The notes under the pieces were generated by a model that did no database searches, was not told the origin of the DNA, and was given only the letters and a program-made list of their open reading frames with translations. The position numbers were made by a program, and so were the translations under genes. From Culex pipiens pallens (lineage: Eukaryota > Arthropoda > Insecta > Diptera > Culicidae), in NCBI RefSeq assembly GCF_016801865.2, contig NC_068937.1, positions 68,427,930 to 68,491,929 on the forward strand: a stretch of 64,000 nucleotides of DNA, given 5' to 3'. Positions 1-10,439 of this stretch are shown here, one piece after another (within the stretch, counting starts at the first letter, position 1; each line of letters opens with the position of its first letter).

Positions 1-1
1 T

Positions 2-1696
2 TTCGCCCTGAAATCGGCGGTTCAAGCATTCCCGGATAGGTTTCGAACAGTCCTGCAGAAATGCCTGGACGAAGGACACTTCCCCGACCCGTGGAAGGTT
101 CAAAAGCTCGTGTTGCTGCCGAAGCCAGGCAAACCACCGGGGGACCCATCATCGTATAGGCCTATATGTTTGCTGGACACCCTCGGAAAGCTTCTGGAAC
201 GGATCATCCTTAACCGGCTGACCAAGTACACGGAGAGCGAGCATGGCTTAGCAGCGAGGCAGTTCGGCTTCCGTAAAGGGAGATCCACGGTGGACGCCAT
301 CCGGAAAGTGGTCGAGAAAGCCGACGAAGCGCGGAGGAAAAAACGCAGGGGGAACCGTTGCTGCGCAATAGTCACGATTGACGTCAAGAACGCGTTCAAC
401 AGTGCGAGCTGGGCGGCCATAGCAGCAGCGCTGCACAAAATGAAGGTGCCTGACTATTTGTGCAGGATCTTAAAGAGCTACTTCGAGAACCGCGTGCTGG
501 TCTACGACACTGCCGATGGACAAAAAACCGTTGTTGTTACCGCGGGAGTTCCGCAGGGATCCATTCTGGGTTCAGCACTGTGGAACGGAATGTATGACGG
601 AGTGTTGACACTGGGGCTACCCAACGGCGTAGAGATTGTTGGCTTTGCAGACGACATAGTGCTGACGGTAACCGGCGAAAATGTCGAGGAGGTCGAAGTG
701 CTGGCTATGGAGGCAATCGCAATGATCGAGAACTGGATGCTCGAGGTGAAGCTGCGGATCGCTCACCAAAAGACGGAGATGGTTCTGGTTAGTAACCACA
801 AGAAGGTGCAGCAGGCCCAGATACAAGTTGGGGAACACGTAGTGCACTCGAAGAGAGCGCTCAAGTACCTCGGGGTGATGGTGGATGACCGGCTGAACTT
901 CAACAGCCACGTCGATTACGCCTGCGAGAGGGCGGCTAAGGCGATCATGGCACTGTCGAGGATTATGCCGAACAACGCTGGACCCAGGAGCAGTAGGCGC
1001 CGCCTCTTGGCAAGTGTCGCGACGTCCATACTTAGGTACGGCGGACCGGTATGGTGGACGGCGCTGGGGACGAAGCGAAATCGAGCGCTGCTCGACAGAA
1101 CGCAGAGACTGATGGCCATGCGGGTTGCAAGCGCGTACAGGACCATTTCGTCGGAAGCGGTTGGCGTTATAGCCGGAATGATCCCCATCGGCATCACACT
1201 GGAGGAGGACACCGTGCGCTACACCCGGAGAGGCACGAGAGGTATCCGGGAAGCTGCGAAAGCCGAATCGCTGGCAAGGTGGCAACGTCACTGGGACACC
1301 ACGGAGAAAGGCAGATGGACGCATCGGCTTATCCCGTCCGTATCCACGTGGGTGAGCAGAAGGCATGGAGAGGTCACCTTCCACCTCACACAGTTCCTGT
1401 CGGGCCATGGCTGCTTCAGGAAGTACCTGCACAGGTTCGGACATGCAGAGTCTCCGCTCTGTCCGGACTGCGTCGATTGCGAGGAAACACCGGAGCACGT
1501 GGTGTTCAGCTGCCCTCGCTTCGAGGCAGCGCGAAGCGAAATGCTGGCCATTATCGGAGCAGACACCAGCCCGGATAATGTGGTGCGAAGAATGTGCAGC
1601 GACATCGCCAAGTGGAATGCGGTCGTCGGAGCGGTGACGCAGATCACTTCGGCTCTCCAGCGGAAATGGAGAGACGACCAGAGGAGGAACGACTAG
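2..1696 (+). CDS. R1-clade ORF2 fragment: reverse transcriptase and C-terminal zinc knuckle
   Basis: The reading frame is open from base 2 to a TAG at 1696 (564 residues); the missing N-terminus (endonuclease and start of RT) lies beyond the window edge. Visible RT motifs include QFGFRKGRSTVDAI, a DVKNAFN block, GVPQGSILG and the catalytic FADD at about 644-655. Near the C-terminus a CPDCVDCEETPEHVVFSC knuckle (CCHC type) is typical of the R1, I and Jockey groups. The enzyme copies element RNA at a nicked target site. No internal stop or frameshift was seen. The sequence matches the C-terminal half of the complete ORF2 at 17939-20908, with substitutions such as R/M, Q/H, R/K and H/E. Confidence 0.93.
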   Translation, partial: FALKSAVQAFPDRFRTVLQKCLDEGHFPDPWKVQKLVLLPKPGKPPGDPSSYRPICLLDTLGKLLERIILNRLTKYTESEHGLAARQFGFRKGRSTVDAIRKVVEKADEARRKKRRGNRCCAIVTIDVKNAFNSASWAAIAAALHKMKVPDYLCRILKSYFENRVLVYDTADGQKTVVVTAGVPQGSILGSALWNGMYDGVLTLGLPNGVEIVGFADDIVLTVTGENVEEVEVLAMEAIAMIENWMLEVKLRIAHQKTEMVLVSNHKKVQQAQIQVGEHVVHSKRALKYLGVMVDDRLNFNSHVDYACERAAKAIMALSRIMPNNAGPRSSRRRLLASVATSILRYGGPVWWTALGTKRNRALLDRTQRLMAMRVASAYRTISSEAVGVIAGMIPIGITLEEDTVRYTRRGTRGIREAAKAESLARWQRHWDTTEKGRWTHRLIPSVSTWVSRRHGEVTFHLTQFLSGHGCFRKYLHRFGHAESPLCPDCVDCEETPEHVVFSCPRFEAARSEMLAIIGADTSPDNVVRRMCSDIAKWNAVVGAVTQITSALQRKWRDDQRRND

Positions 1697-1706
1697 AAGC
1701 CTAGTC

Positions 1707-1882
1707 GAAAACCCACGAGTGTGGCTGTGAAGTAGAGCACGTTATGATGGTCGGCTCTACCAAATCGGTACACGTCTCGATGGTCACAGGAGTTGAGAAC
1801 CCACGAGTGTGGCTGTGAAGGAGAGCACGTTATGACGGTTGGCTCTACCAAATCGGTACACGTCTCGATGGTCCAAGGAGAG
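1707..1882 (+). repeat. 88-bp tandem duplication in the R1-clade 3' UTR
   Basis: Two consecutive 88-bp units begin at 1707 and 1795; each contains ACCCACGAGTGTGGCTGTGA and TCGGTACACGTCTCGATGGT. The same two-unit structure occurs in the minus-strand copy at about 17762-17937, so it belongs to the family. 3' UTR structure is used by the RT to recognise template RNA in R1-clade elements; such a role here is inferred. Confidence 0.9.
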
Positions 1883-2180
1883 GGCTGCATATGACTAACC
1901 GATCAAAAGCAACGCGATTCTTGGGCGCGGTTAAACCCTCGCATGGACTCATATGTATGTAGAACAGGAAATGGTTCTAGCACCCGGCATGGATCCTGTA
2001 AGTAGACTAGTGCAGAAAATGCAACGCCTCCCCCCGAAGTTATACCGAAAGGTGGTCCCGGGGGGAAAAGGGCACGGCGTTCAAGGACTGGTTTAGTGGG
2101 TCGGGAAAACTCTTTTGGTTTTCCCAACCCCACACTACCTGAGAAATGAATTCTCAGGTGTCTGATAGCAGATTCCGACC

Positions 2181-2238
<58 letters not shown>

Positions 2239-2243
<5 letters not shown>

Positions 2244-2385
2244 ACACACACCCACACACACACACAGACATTTGTTCAGTTTTCGATTCTGAGTCGATAT
2301 GTATACATGAAGGTGGGTCTTTGAGCTTTTAATAAAAAGTTCATTTTTAGAGCAGGATTATAGCCTTACCTCAGTGAGGAAGGCA
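2239..2385 (-). mobile_element. Fragment of the TGCCTTCCTCAC-end TIR repeat, target of copy A
   Basis: Read on the minus strand this fragment starts TGCCTTCCTCACTGAGG and runs through AAAAATGAACTT and ATCGACTCAGAATC to ATGTCTGTGTGTGTGTGGG, matching the left end of the longer element at 52075-53258. It stops at its TG-rich stretch, where the poly(A) of copy A begins. The other half lies outside the window. Confidence 0.75.
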
Positions 2386-2735
2386 AAATCCATCTTTTTT
2401 GATTTTTATTTTTTTTAGCCTGTAAAAGTGTGTTTTGTAAAATGTTATTGAAAAGTTAAATCAATTACCTTTCTGAATATATATAATGATGCAGGAAAAA
2501 ATACATAAACAGCTACACAGTACAACTATGAAAAATAATCATTTTTTTGTCAAAAAACATATTTTTTCTTACCATTTTCGCCTTTGAAGGTCTGCAATTC
2601 AGTAAATTTTGAACCTACAACTTTCAAACTCCGGATTTTTCTTAGTTAGAATGTTTATTTTCGAAAAAAAAATACCAAAAAAATAATTAGAGTATGTCAG
2701 TTTTTCGATTTATGGCCGCCTGAAACCCCATAGTG
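2386..2735. other. AT-rich spacer
   Basis: A+T-rich DNA with T and A runs. No coding signal, terminal repeat or RNA gene was seen. Confidence 0.6.
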
Positions 2736-2737
2736 CA

Positions 2738-2975
2738 TCGTGGAAAAGGCCGTCCGGAATCGACTCGAGGTGCACGCTTCCGGATCCGGAGATTCTGGAA
2801 CAGGAAAACTTTTGCCCGTGGAAGAAGCACCTGTACGAGCTGGAGGGCGAGCACGGAATCGGCGGCCTGCCCAAGTACGTCATCAAGATTTTGGCCCGGA
2901 AGTGGCGCGGCGAACGAGACAATAAACTGGGGCGAATTTTTGCCACCTGACGGGCTTCAACGGGGGAAACATATA
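2738..2975 (+). pseudogene. Myg1: MYG1-family (UPF0160) gene fragment, frameshifted
   Basis: Three frames read in turn resemble the C-terminal part of the MYG1 exonuclease family. One frame gives KAVRNRLEVHASGSG. A second gives EILEQENFCPWKKHLYELE, then GLPKYVIKI and WRGERDNKLGRIFAT, and a stop. A third gives TGFNGGN. The CPWK-HLY-LE block, the WRG-RD block and the final TGF-GG block are family signatures and come in the right order, but the stretch between them is shortened and at least two frameshifts are needed. No introns or start are visible. MYG1 proteins are conserved DHH-type enzymes of mitochondria and nucleus; this piece could not make one. A retrocopy or decayed duplicate are both possible. 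Confidence 0.72.
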
Positions 2976-4993
2976 ACGATTAGACTCAATTGGTAGCGAA
3001 AACGTAGTTATTAGTCCTAGTTTGTACGAAACTGTGAAAAGTCTGCGCGAAATTCCCCGCATCACCCCTCGGCCGCTGTCAGTTGGTACTCACCAAGGAA
3101 CTAACCACAACCAAAGCAAGAGCGTAAGAGAAAACTGCGCGACCGCAAGAGCAAACGGGAAATCGGCGAGAGCATTCAGTCTGCTGCGATCAGCCTAAGC
3201 AGGTGCATGTCCGCGCACCAACGTGCACGAGTGTGGTTAAAATCCACGTGTGTTCCGCGCGTTCGAGGAAAGCTTCGCGAACGGTAGTGACCCATGTGTG
3301 CTCCCTGGTGAGACGTTCCGTGTGTCCGCCATCGGCCCCTGTGCGCCCTCCTCAAGCGTCGCAACAACGGCTCCGCGGGCAAGCAAAACCCGCACCAGCA
3401 AGAGGTAATTTCTGCCCTGGCGAATTGCCCGGCCAAAAACTAATCTATCGCGTATCCGCACAGCCTCAGGCCCAACGCAACCCGGGCGCGACACGAAGAG
3501 GACAGAGGTGCAGAAAAGGCGGCACGGCGGCTTCGAAAAGGTAAAACACCATGTTCCGGAAACACGCTCAATCCCATCTTAATTCTCCCATCGTGCACTC
3601 ACACACACAGGGTAAGGCGACGAACCAAAAGTCCCGCGTGGGAAACGGAACCGCACCGCACACGAGACGGTGACGCATCTGCCTGGACGAAGACTGACTC
3701 AAAGCGGGTAAGAGAGACAAACAAAATGGCGGCGTCCAGATCTCAAGGTCACCTTCCCCACTGTAGACAATACCATCCCGCGCTCGAAGCGCGGTCAAGC
3801 CAGGAAGAGCGACATCAACGAACTGCGAAAATTGGTGCCAATACGATCTCGAGAACGCCGATCTGGAACGGCGTGGGGACAACTAGCAACAGGAACAAGA
3901 ACGCACAGCGGGTAAGAATCGCCGAAAGTGGGACGACTTATCCCATTAATTGGATTCCTCTCCATGTAGAACCGGCCTAAGCACCTCCACCTCCACCACC
4001 CGCAACCGAAGCGGACGGCCACGGTCAGATTGACCGCCACGAAGACCCTCCAGGAGAGGTAAGAGGAAGAAGAAGGTGGAGCTTGACACGGGATACTAAT
4101 GGAGATGCTTTTAGGGTCTTTTGGTGGAGACTCGAGCTCGTCTGGACATCGAGGCGGACCGGTGCTGAAGAAGTTACGGGCGGAGCGGGCCGAATCGAAC
4201 GGCCGCGGTGCGGGACGAGAGCACACGTTTGTGCGAATCGCGTGAGAGCGCGGGGACGCGGATCGTTCGGCGCTTCCGCGTCGTGGGCCGTCAGGAAGGA
4301 TCGAGTCGTGGCTGACTTCGGGGTGACTGCTGTGGGCGAGCGCGGCAGCATGCAGCAACAGTGAGAAGGAGAGGCGCCAGCGAGCAAGTACCGCTAGTTT
4401 TAAGCACAATTTCACACAAAACATGATGTTCCGCATTTAGGTAGAGCCAGGTTAGGCAAAGTTTGCGAGGTCGCGTAAGCGCATGTTTGTATGTTTTGAG
4501 AATCGGTACGCAATACAGTCATGAAGTTTATTTTGTTGGGTTTTTTATGCAGCTCTTGAGCTAGCCGGAAACGTCTCGTTACAAACAGGATGCGTGAGGG
4601 TACGCTGCGGATGGCCGTGGTCAGTCTGGAGGAGAAGGGGGAGTGGGGGATGTTGAAAAAAATGTGTACGGCAAGCGCAAGCAATCGTCGGCGGTGCGCA
4701 AGAAACCGGAACCACCAACACCAAGGACGTCGACTTCGTAGTGGATTCCCGTGGAGACGCTCAAGAAAAAATGTCCCACAAGCAGAGCCCCCGGCAGCGA
4801 ATAGCGAAGTGGGCCGCTTTTATCGCGCGTAACTTATCTCATCATCAACGGTTTGGATAAAACCGCAGCATCAGCAACTGGCCACGATGCAGATCGTACT
4901 GGATGCGTTTAAAAGCGATCCCAATAATGCGAGCGTGAAGATCCACTGGAAGCTAGCCCCGTTCAGGTGTGGTCTAGGGTGTGGTAATCCAGT
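2976..4993. other. GC-rich unassigned region with donor-like sites
   Basis: This 2-kb stretch is richer in G+C than its surroundings and looks like decayed exon or 5'-UTR DNA. Five donor-like sites occur on the plus strand (near 3399, 3610, 3708, 3910 and 4058, mostly GGTAAG), but I could not build a convincing exon chain. At about 4660-4720 a frame reading VYGKRKQSSAVRKKPEPPTP soon hits stops, and at 4886 a short frame MQIVLDAFKSDPNNAS is open for about 27 codons. Neither was recognised. Confidence 0.4.
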
Positions 4994-5095
4994 CAACTCA
5001 ATCGATATTCTTAAACGGATTTCAATTCGAATTGTTTGAAACTAAATTCGTAAACGATTCGAATTGAATTCCGTTTAAGAATTCTGATTGAGTTG
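4994..5095. repeat. Long imperfect inverted repeat (hairpin)
   Basis: Arms of about 43 nt face each other around a short loop near 5037-5050. The left arm begins CAACTCAATCGATATTCTTA and the right arm ends CTGATTGAGTTG. Most positions pair. It may be a small foldback element; no target duplication was recognised. Confidence 0.8.
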
Positions 5096-6120
5096 GCTGT
5101 GAACGTGTACCTTTTACAGGGCGATTAAACGCGACCAGGCCCTCCAGAGTGGCGCCCTCGTGATCGTGATCGAGGGTGGGTCGGTGATATTTATTGAAAA
5201 TAAATAATAATAACAAGTTGATTTAATAAATACACGAATTTAAAAGGAATCGCACAGATTTCACGTTGAAGCCGGCCTTCTTGACGATGTTATCGATTGA
5301 TTTCATCCGGTGCACAGTATTCGGGCGCTGCTATTCATGATGATTCCCTCGTCGGAAGTGATCTGAAGATGAAATGAATCGCAGCCGTGGCCGCTGCCTG
5401 CCGAAAACACACTGCTCGGCGCATGCCAGGTCATCGTTGAGCGGCGACGACGTTCCTGACGTCAACAGCTGGTTCTGGTTGCCGGCCCATCACGTCTTGC
5501 GGGACGAGTTCATGCCGATTTGGTTCGCGTATGCGTCAATGTCAATGGGGATATTTGAAGAATCGTTATTAGATTACGCAAGATTCTTACAGTGTTGACT
5601 TTCTTACCTGTTGGACAACCGGGATAACGGTGCAAAACTTGAGTGCCTGGATTATCTCGTCGATGCACTCGACCCACTTCAGCTAACCGTCCGCCGCCAC
5701 CGCCGAGCCAACCTCTGGAGCGACATGATCTCCTAGTTGGCAATGTTGGACATCTGCAAATGCACGCCCGAACCGAACCGTTCACGACAGGTCGGCCAGT
5801 TTGGCGTCTGAAAAGTGTGCAAACAACAAGAGAGCGAGAATGTTAGTTACGGCTGTCGAGTGGCGCCGTGCTCGCGACGACAGAGCACGAGTGAGTCCTC
5901 ACTGTTGGGCAATCTTTTACCACTGTGCGGTGGCGACGACGGTCCGTCCGTATGGTTAAAGGCTGATACGCAGATGGGAAGGAACGCAAAACTCCATACA
6001 AAAAAACGCCCAAGAAACGGTCAAGGAAAGGGTCACGAAAAGATTTTTCTTAAGCGGTACGCAGCTGAAAAGTAACAGAAACGGAAAGATTGCGTTTGAC
6101 GTTTCTTCGCGCGGTGCTTG
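5096..6120. other. Unassigned, gene-remnant-like DNA
   Basis: Mixed G+C content with several 60-90-codon frames on both strands. A minus-strand stretch near 5255-5310 reads MKSIDNIVKKAGFNVKSVR and looks protein-like, but it is not continuous with anything recognisable. No family could be assigned. Confidence 0.35.
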
Positions 6121-6960
6121 TTTATAATATGTTATGATGAAAAAATCAAAGAATTGTAATTTTTCTTTTTGAATGCGACTGATAATTACAAACGTTTTAA
6201 TAATTTTTTTTTTTAATAATATTTAAAATTCCCGCCGAATCTTAAAAAGCAGAATATTGAAACTAAAAGGAAAGATTTAGTTTCGGTCGAAATGAAGTAA
6301 AAAAAGAAGTTGTCTTTATAGATGTCGGCCATCGTGTCACCAACAATTTATTGCTAGTACCAACCAGCTACCTCTGGATTATGAGTCCCCTGCACTGTCC
6401 GATTTATCCACACTCGCGGGACCAAAATGAAGTAAACCAGAGTGAAATTAAACTTGACAATAATCATACAAATATCTATGTTCTTACTGAAAATACAATA
6501 ATAATCTGAAATTTTGAAATCCAACCACAAATTCAAAAATGTGAAAAAAACAAACATTTCAGAAATTTCAAATAACATTTTAAATATATAATAATAATAA
6601 AAAAAATTTCAACAAAAAATTGAAATTTGGAAAATCAAAATTAAAATATGCAGAATTGAATAAGAATTTTAATTTTTAACGTTTTTATCAATTCCATAGA
6701 TCAAAAATATTAAAATTCGAAACGAATGTACAAGTCAAAATTCCAAAAGTTTTAAAAATCGGAAATATAGAAATTCGTAAATACAAATTTACGAAAACCT
6801 CGAAATTATAACAATCAATAACTCTATTTCTTCCAAAATTAAAAAATGTAGAATAAAAATTTAAGGATAAAGAAATTTAAAAAAAATAATAAATTCAAAA
6901 AATTTAAGAATTTAGGAATAAAAAAAATTTAAAATTTAAGAATTAAAAAATTAAAAATTA
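6121..6960. other. AT-rich spacer leading into the satellite
   Basis: Very A+T-rich. From about 6840 AAGAATTT-like words become frequent but irregular, as if degenerate satellite edge. No gene was seen. Confidence 0.6.
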
Positions 6961-9040
6961 AAGAATTTAAGAATTTAAGAATTTAAGAATTTAAGAATTT
7001 AAGAATTTAAGAATTTAAGAATTTAAGAATTTAAGAATTTAAGAATTTAAGAATTTAAGAATTTAAGAATTTAAGAATTTAAGAATTTAAGAATTTAAGA
7101 ATTTAAGAATTTAAGAATTTAAGAATTTAAGAATTTAAGAATTTAAGAATTTAAGAATTTAAGAATTTAAGAATTTAAGAATTTAAGAATTTAAGAATTT
7201 AAGAATTTAAGAATTTAAGAATTTAAGAATTTAAGAATTTAAGAATTTAAGAATTTAAGAATTTAAGAATTTAAGAATTTAAGAATTTAAGAATTTAAGA
7301 ATTTAAGAATTTAAGAATTTAAGAATTTAAGAATTTAAGAATTTAAGAATTTAAGAATTTAAGAATTTAAGAATTTAAGAATTTAAGAATTTAAGAATTT
7401 AAGAATTTAAGAATTTAAGAATTTAAGAATTTAAGAATTTAAGAATTTAAGAATTTAAGAATTTAAGAATTTAAGAATTTAAGAATTTAAGAATTTAAGA
7501 ATTTAAGAATTTAAGAATTTAAGAATTTAAGAATTTAAGAATTTAAGAATTTAAGAATTTAAGAATTTAAGAATTTAAGAATTTAAGAATTTAAGAATTT
7601 AAGAATTTAAGAATTTAAGAATTTAAGAATTTAAGAATTTAAGAATTTAAGAATTTAAGAATTTAAGAATTTAAGAATTTAAGAATTTAAGAATTTAAGA
7701 ATTTAAGAATTTAAGAATTTAAGAATTTAAGAATTTAAGAATTTAAGAATTTAAGAATTTAAGAATTTAAGAATTTAAGAATTTAAGAATTTAAGAATTT
7801 AAGAATTTAAGAATTTAAGAATTTAAGAATTTAAGAATTTAAGAATTTAAGAATTTAAGAATTTAAGAATTTAAGAATTTAAGAATTTAAGAATTTAAGA
7901 ATTTAAGAATTTAAGAATTTAAGAATTTAAGAATTTAAGAATTTAAGAATTTAAGAATTTAAGAATTTAAGAATTTAAGAATTTAAGAATTTAAGAATTT
8001 AAGAATTTAAGAATTTAAGAATTTAAGAATTTAAGAATTTAAGAATTTAAGAATTTAAGAATTTAAGAATTTAAGAATTTAAGAATTTAAGAATTTAAGA
8101 ATTTAAGAATTTAAGAATTTAAGAATTTAAGAATTTAAGAATTTAAGAATTTAAGAATTTAAGAATTTAAGAATTTAAGAATTTAAGAATTTAAGAATTT
8201 AAGAATTTAAGAATTTAAGAATTTAAGAATTTAAGAATTTAAGAATTTAAGAATTTAAGAATTTAAGAATTTAAGAATTTAAGAATTTAAGAATTTAAGA
8301 ATTTAAGAATTTAAGAATTTAAGAATTTAAGAATTTAAGAATTTAAGAATTTAAGAATTTAAGAATTTAAGAATTTAAGAATTTAAGAATTTAAGAATTT
8401 AAGAATTTAAGAATTTAAGAATTTAAGAATTTAAGAATTTAAGAATTTAAGAATTTAAGAATTTAAGAATTTAAGAATTTAAGAATTTAAGAATTTAAGA
8501 ATTTAAGAATTTAAGAATTTAAGAATTTAAGAATTTAAGAATTTAAGAATTTAAGAATTTAAGAATTTAAGAATTTAAGAATTTAAGAATTTAAGAATTT
8601 AAGAATTTAAGAATTTAAGAATTTAAGAATTTAAGAATTTAAGAATTTAAGAATTTAAGAATTTAAGAATTTAAGAATTTAAGAATTTAAGAATTTAAGA
8701 ATTTAAGAATTTAAGAATTTAAGAATTTAAGAATTTAAGAATTTAAGAATTTAAGAATTTAAGAATTTAAGAATTTAAGAATTTAAGAATTTAAGAATTT
8801 AAGAATTTAAGAATTTAAGAATTTAAGAATTTAAGAATTTAAGAATTTAAGAATTTAAGAATTTAAGAATTTAAGAATTTAAGAATTTAAGAATTTAAGA
8901 ATTTAAGAATTTAAGAATTTAAGAATTTAAGAATTTAAGAATTTAAGAATTTAAGAATTTAAGAATTTAAGAATTTAAGAATTTAAGAATTTAAGAATTT
9001 AAGAATTTAAGAATTTAAGAATTTAAGAATTTAAGAATTT
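6961..9040. repeat. (AAGAATTT)n satellite, 260 perfect units
   Basis: An uninterrupted, phase-perfect tandem array of the octamer AAGAATTT fills 2,080 bp, exactly 260 units, with no substitution that I could see. It breaks at 9041 (AAAAATTT). Such homogeneity means very recent expansion or, less likely, an assembly or polishing effect. There is no coding potential. Confidence 0.99.
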
Positions 9041-9064
9041 AAAAATTTAATAATTCCAGAAAAA

Positions 9065-10070
9065 AAATTAAACATTTGTACCAGCCGTATTTTATAACTT
9101 CCAAATTTCCTAACTTCCTAATTTCCTAGTTTCCGAATTTCCTTATTTCCTAATTTCCATACTTCCAAAATTCCTGATTTCTTAACTTCCTAACTTCCTA
9201 AACTCCTAATTTCCTAGTTTCCTAATTTCTCAACTTCCTAATTTCCTGATTTCCTAATTTCCTAACTTCTTAATTTACTAACTCCCTAACTTCTTAACTT
9301 CCTAATTTCATAGTTTCCTGATAACCTAATTTCCCAATTTTCTAACTTCCTAACTTCCACACTCCCTTATATTCTTATTCCTAACTTCCTAATTTCCTAA
9401 ATTCCTAACTTCCTAACTTCCTAATTTCCGAATTTCCTAACTTCCTAATTTCCTAACATATTATTTTCCTAATTTTACGATTTTCTAATTTCTGAATTTC
9501 CTATTTCCATTATTTCATAATTTCCTAATTTCCTAGCTTCTTAATTTCTTAACATATTAATTTCATAATTTCTTAACTTCCTAAACTCCTAATTTCCTAG
9601 TTTCCTAATTTCCTAATTTCCTAACTTCCTAACTTCCTAATTTCCTAACTTCCTAATTTCCTAGTTTCCTGATATCCTAATTTCCCAACTTCCTAACTTC
9701 CTCACTTCCTAATATTTTAATTTAATTTCCTAACTTCCTAATTTCCTAGTTTCCTAATTTAAAAATTTCCTTATTTCCTAATTTCCAAATATCCTAATTT
9801 CCTAACTTCCTAATTTCCTAATTTCCTCATTTCCTAATTTCTTAACTTCCTATCTTCCTAATTTCCTTACATATTAATTTTCTAATTTCTTAATTTCCTT
9901 GTTTCATAATTTTCTTATTTTCTTTATTTTACTAATTTGCTAATATCATAATTTCCAAATTTCCTAATTCCCTTGTTTCCTAATTTCCTATTTTTTTAAT
10001 TTCCTTATTTCATAATTACATAGTTTTTTAATTTCAGTTTTTCTTGTTTTAGAATTTAAAAATTTCTAAA
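9065..10070. repeat. Degenerate (TTTCCTAA)n array
   Basis: About 1 kb of diverged octamers TTTCCTAA, CTTCCTAA and TTTCCTAG with frequent slips. Its complement TTAGGAAA differs from a rotation of the neighbouring unit (TTAAGAAT) at two positions, so both arrays share an 8-bp period and may be related in opposite orientation. Confidence 0.9.
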
Positions 10071-10319
10071 TTTGCTTTTATTTATTGATTTCTTAATTTT
10101 GTTTATAATTGTTGTTAAAAGTTTTAGAATAAACATTTTTAATCTATTTAATTTAAAGTTTTCAATATTTTTAATCTTTTTATTTTTTCCTCGAAAGAAC
10201 CTCAAGCGCGCACACCGTCAATCGCGCTCATACCGAACTGTCAACTTTTCTTGGGGGGGTCACGAAAAGAACACGCAACATTTCTTGACCGCGTTCCTTC
10301 CGATCAGCATACCGTACTT

Positions 10320-10379
10320 AAGATATTAAAAATATATAGCGGAATTAAAAGGAACAACTCGTCTCTTTGTTTTCATAGT
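10320..10379 (+). repeat. Penelope-type tail fragment (no ribozyme)
   Basis: About 60 bp (AGATATTAAAAATATATAGC onwards, through AAAAGGAACAACTCGTCTCT) are nearly identical to the sequence just downstream of the hammerhead motif at 43505-43571, in the opposite orientation. The ribozyme core itself is absent here. Confidence 0.7.
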
Positions 10380-10439
10380 AGTGCATTGAATCAAGCAAAT
10401 TTTAGAAATCAATTACCGAAATTAGTTAAACAATAGGCC

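Larger units (their letters stand above)
1..2238 (+). mobile_element. R1-clade non-LTR retrotransposon, copy A (3' part)
   Basis: The window opens inside ORF2 of a non-LTR retrotransposon; the 5' half lies outside. After the ORF2 stop come a 3' UTR with an 88-bp tandem duplication and a 54-nt poly(A) run (2185-2238). The same unit is present in full on the minus strand at 17388-22836, and the two ORF2 copies differ by only about eight residues over 564, so both are young. The poly(A) is followed at once by a (CA)-rich stretch (2239-2274) belonging to a different repeat, so this copy inserted into a TG/CA tract. R1-clade families Waldo and Mino are known to prefer (ACAY)n and (AC)n; membership of one of those families is inference. 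Confidence 0.93.

Noticed and set aside
617..1498. 293-codon minus-strand frame across the R1-clade ORF2 (also 18137-19018)
   Set aside because: It is the antisense shadow of the RT frame in a GC-rich gene and recurs identically placed in both copies.
3399..4070. Multi-exon gene from serial GGTAAG donors
   Set aside because: No matching acceptors and continuous coding frame could be assembled by eye.
9065..10070. TTAGG-like telomeric repeat
   Set aside because: TTAGGAAA contains the insect telomere word, but the period is eight, units are degenerate, and dipterans lack TTAGG telomeres.
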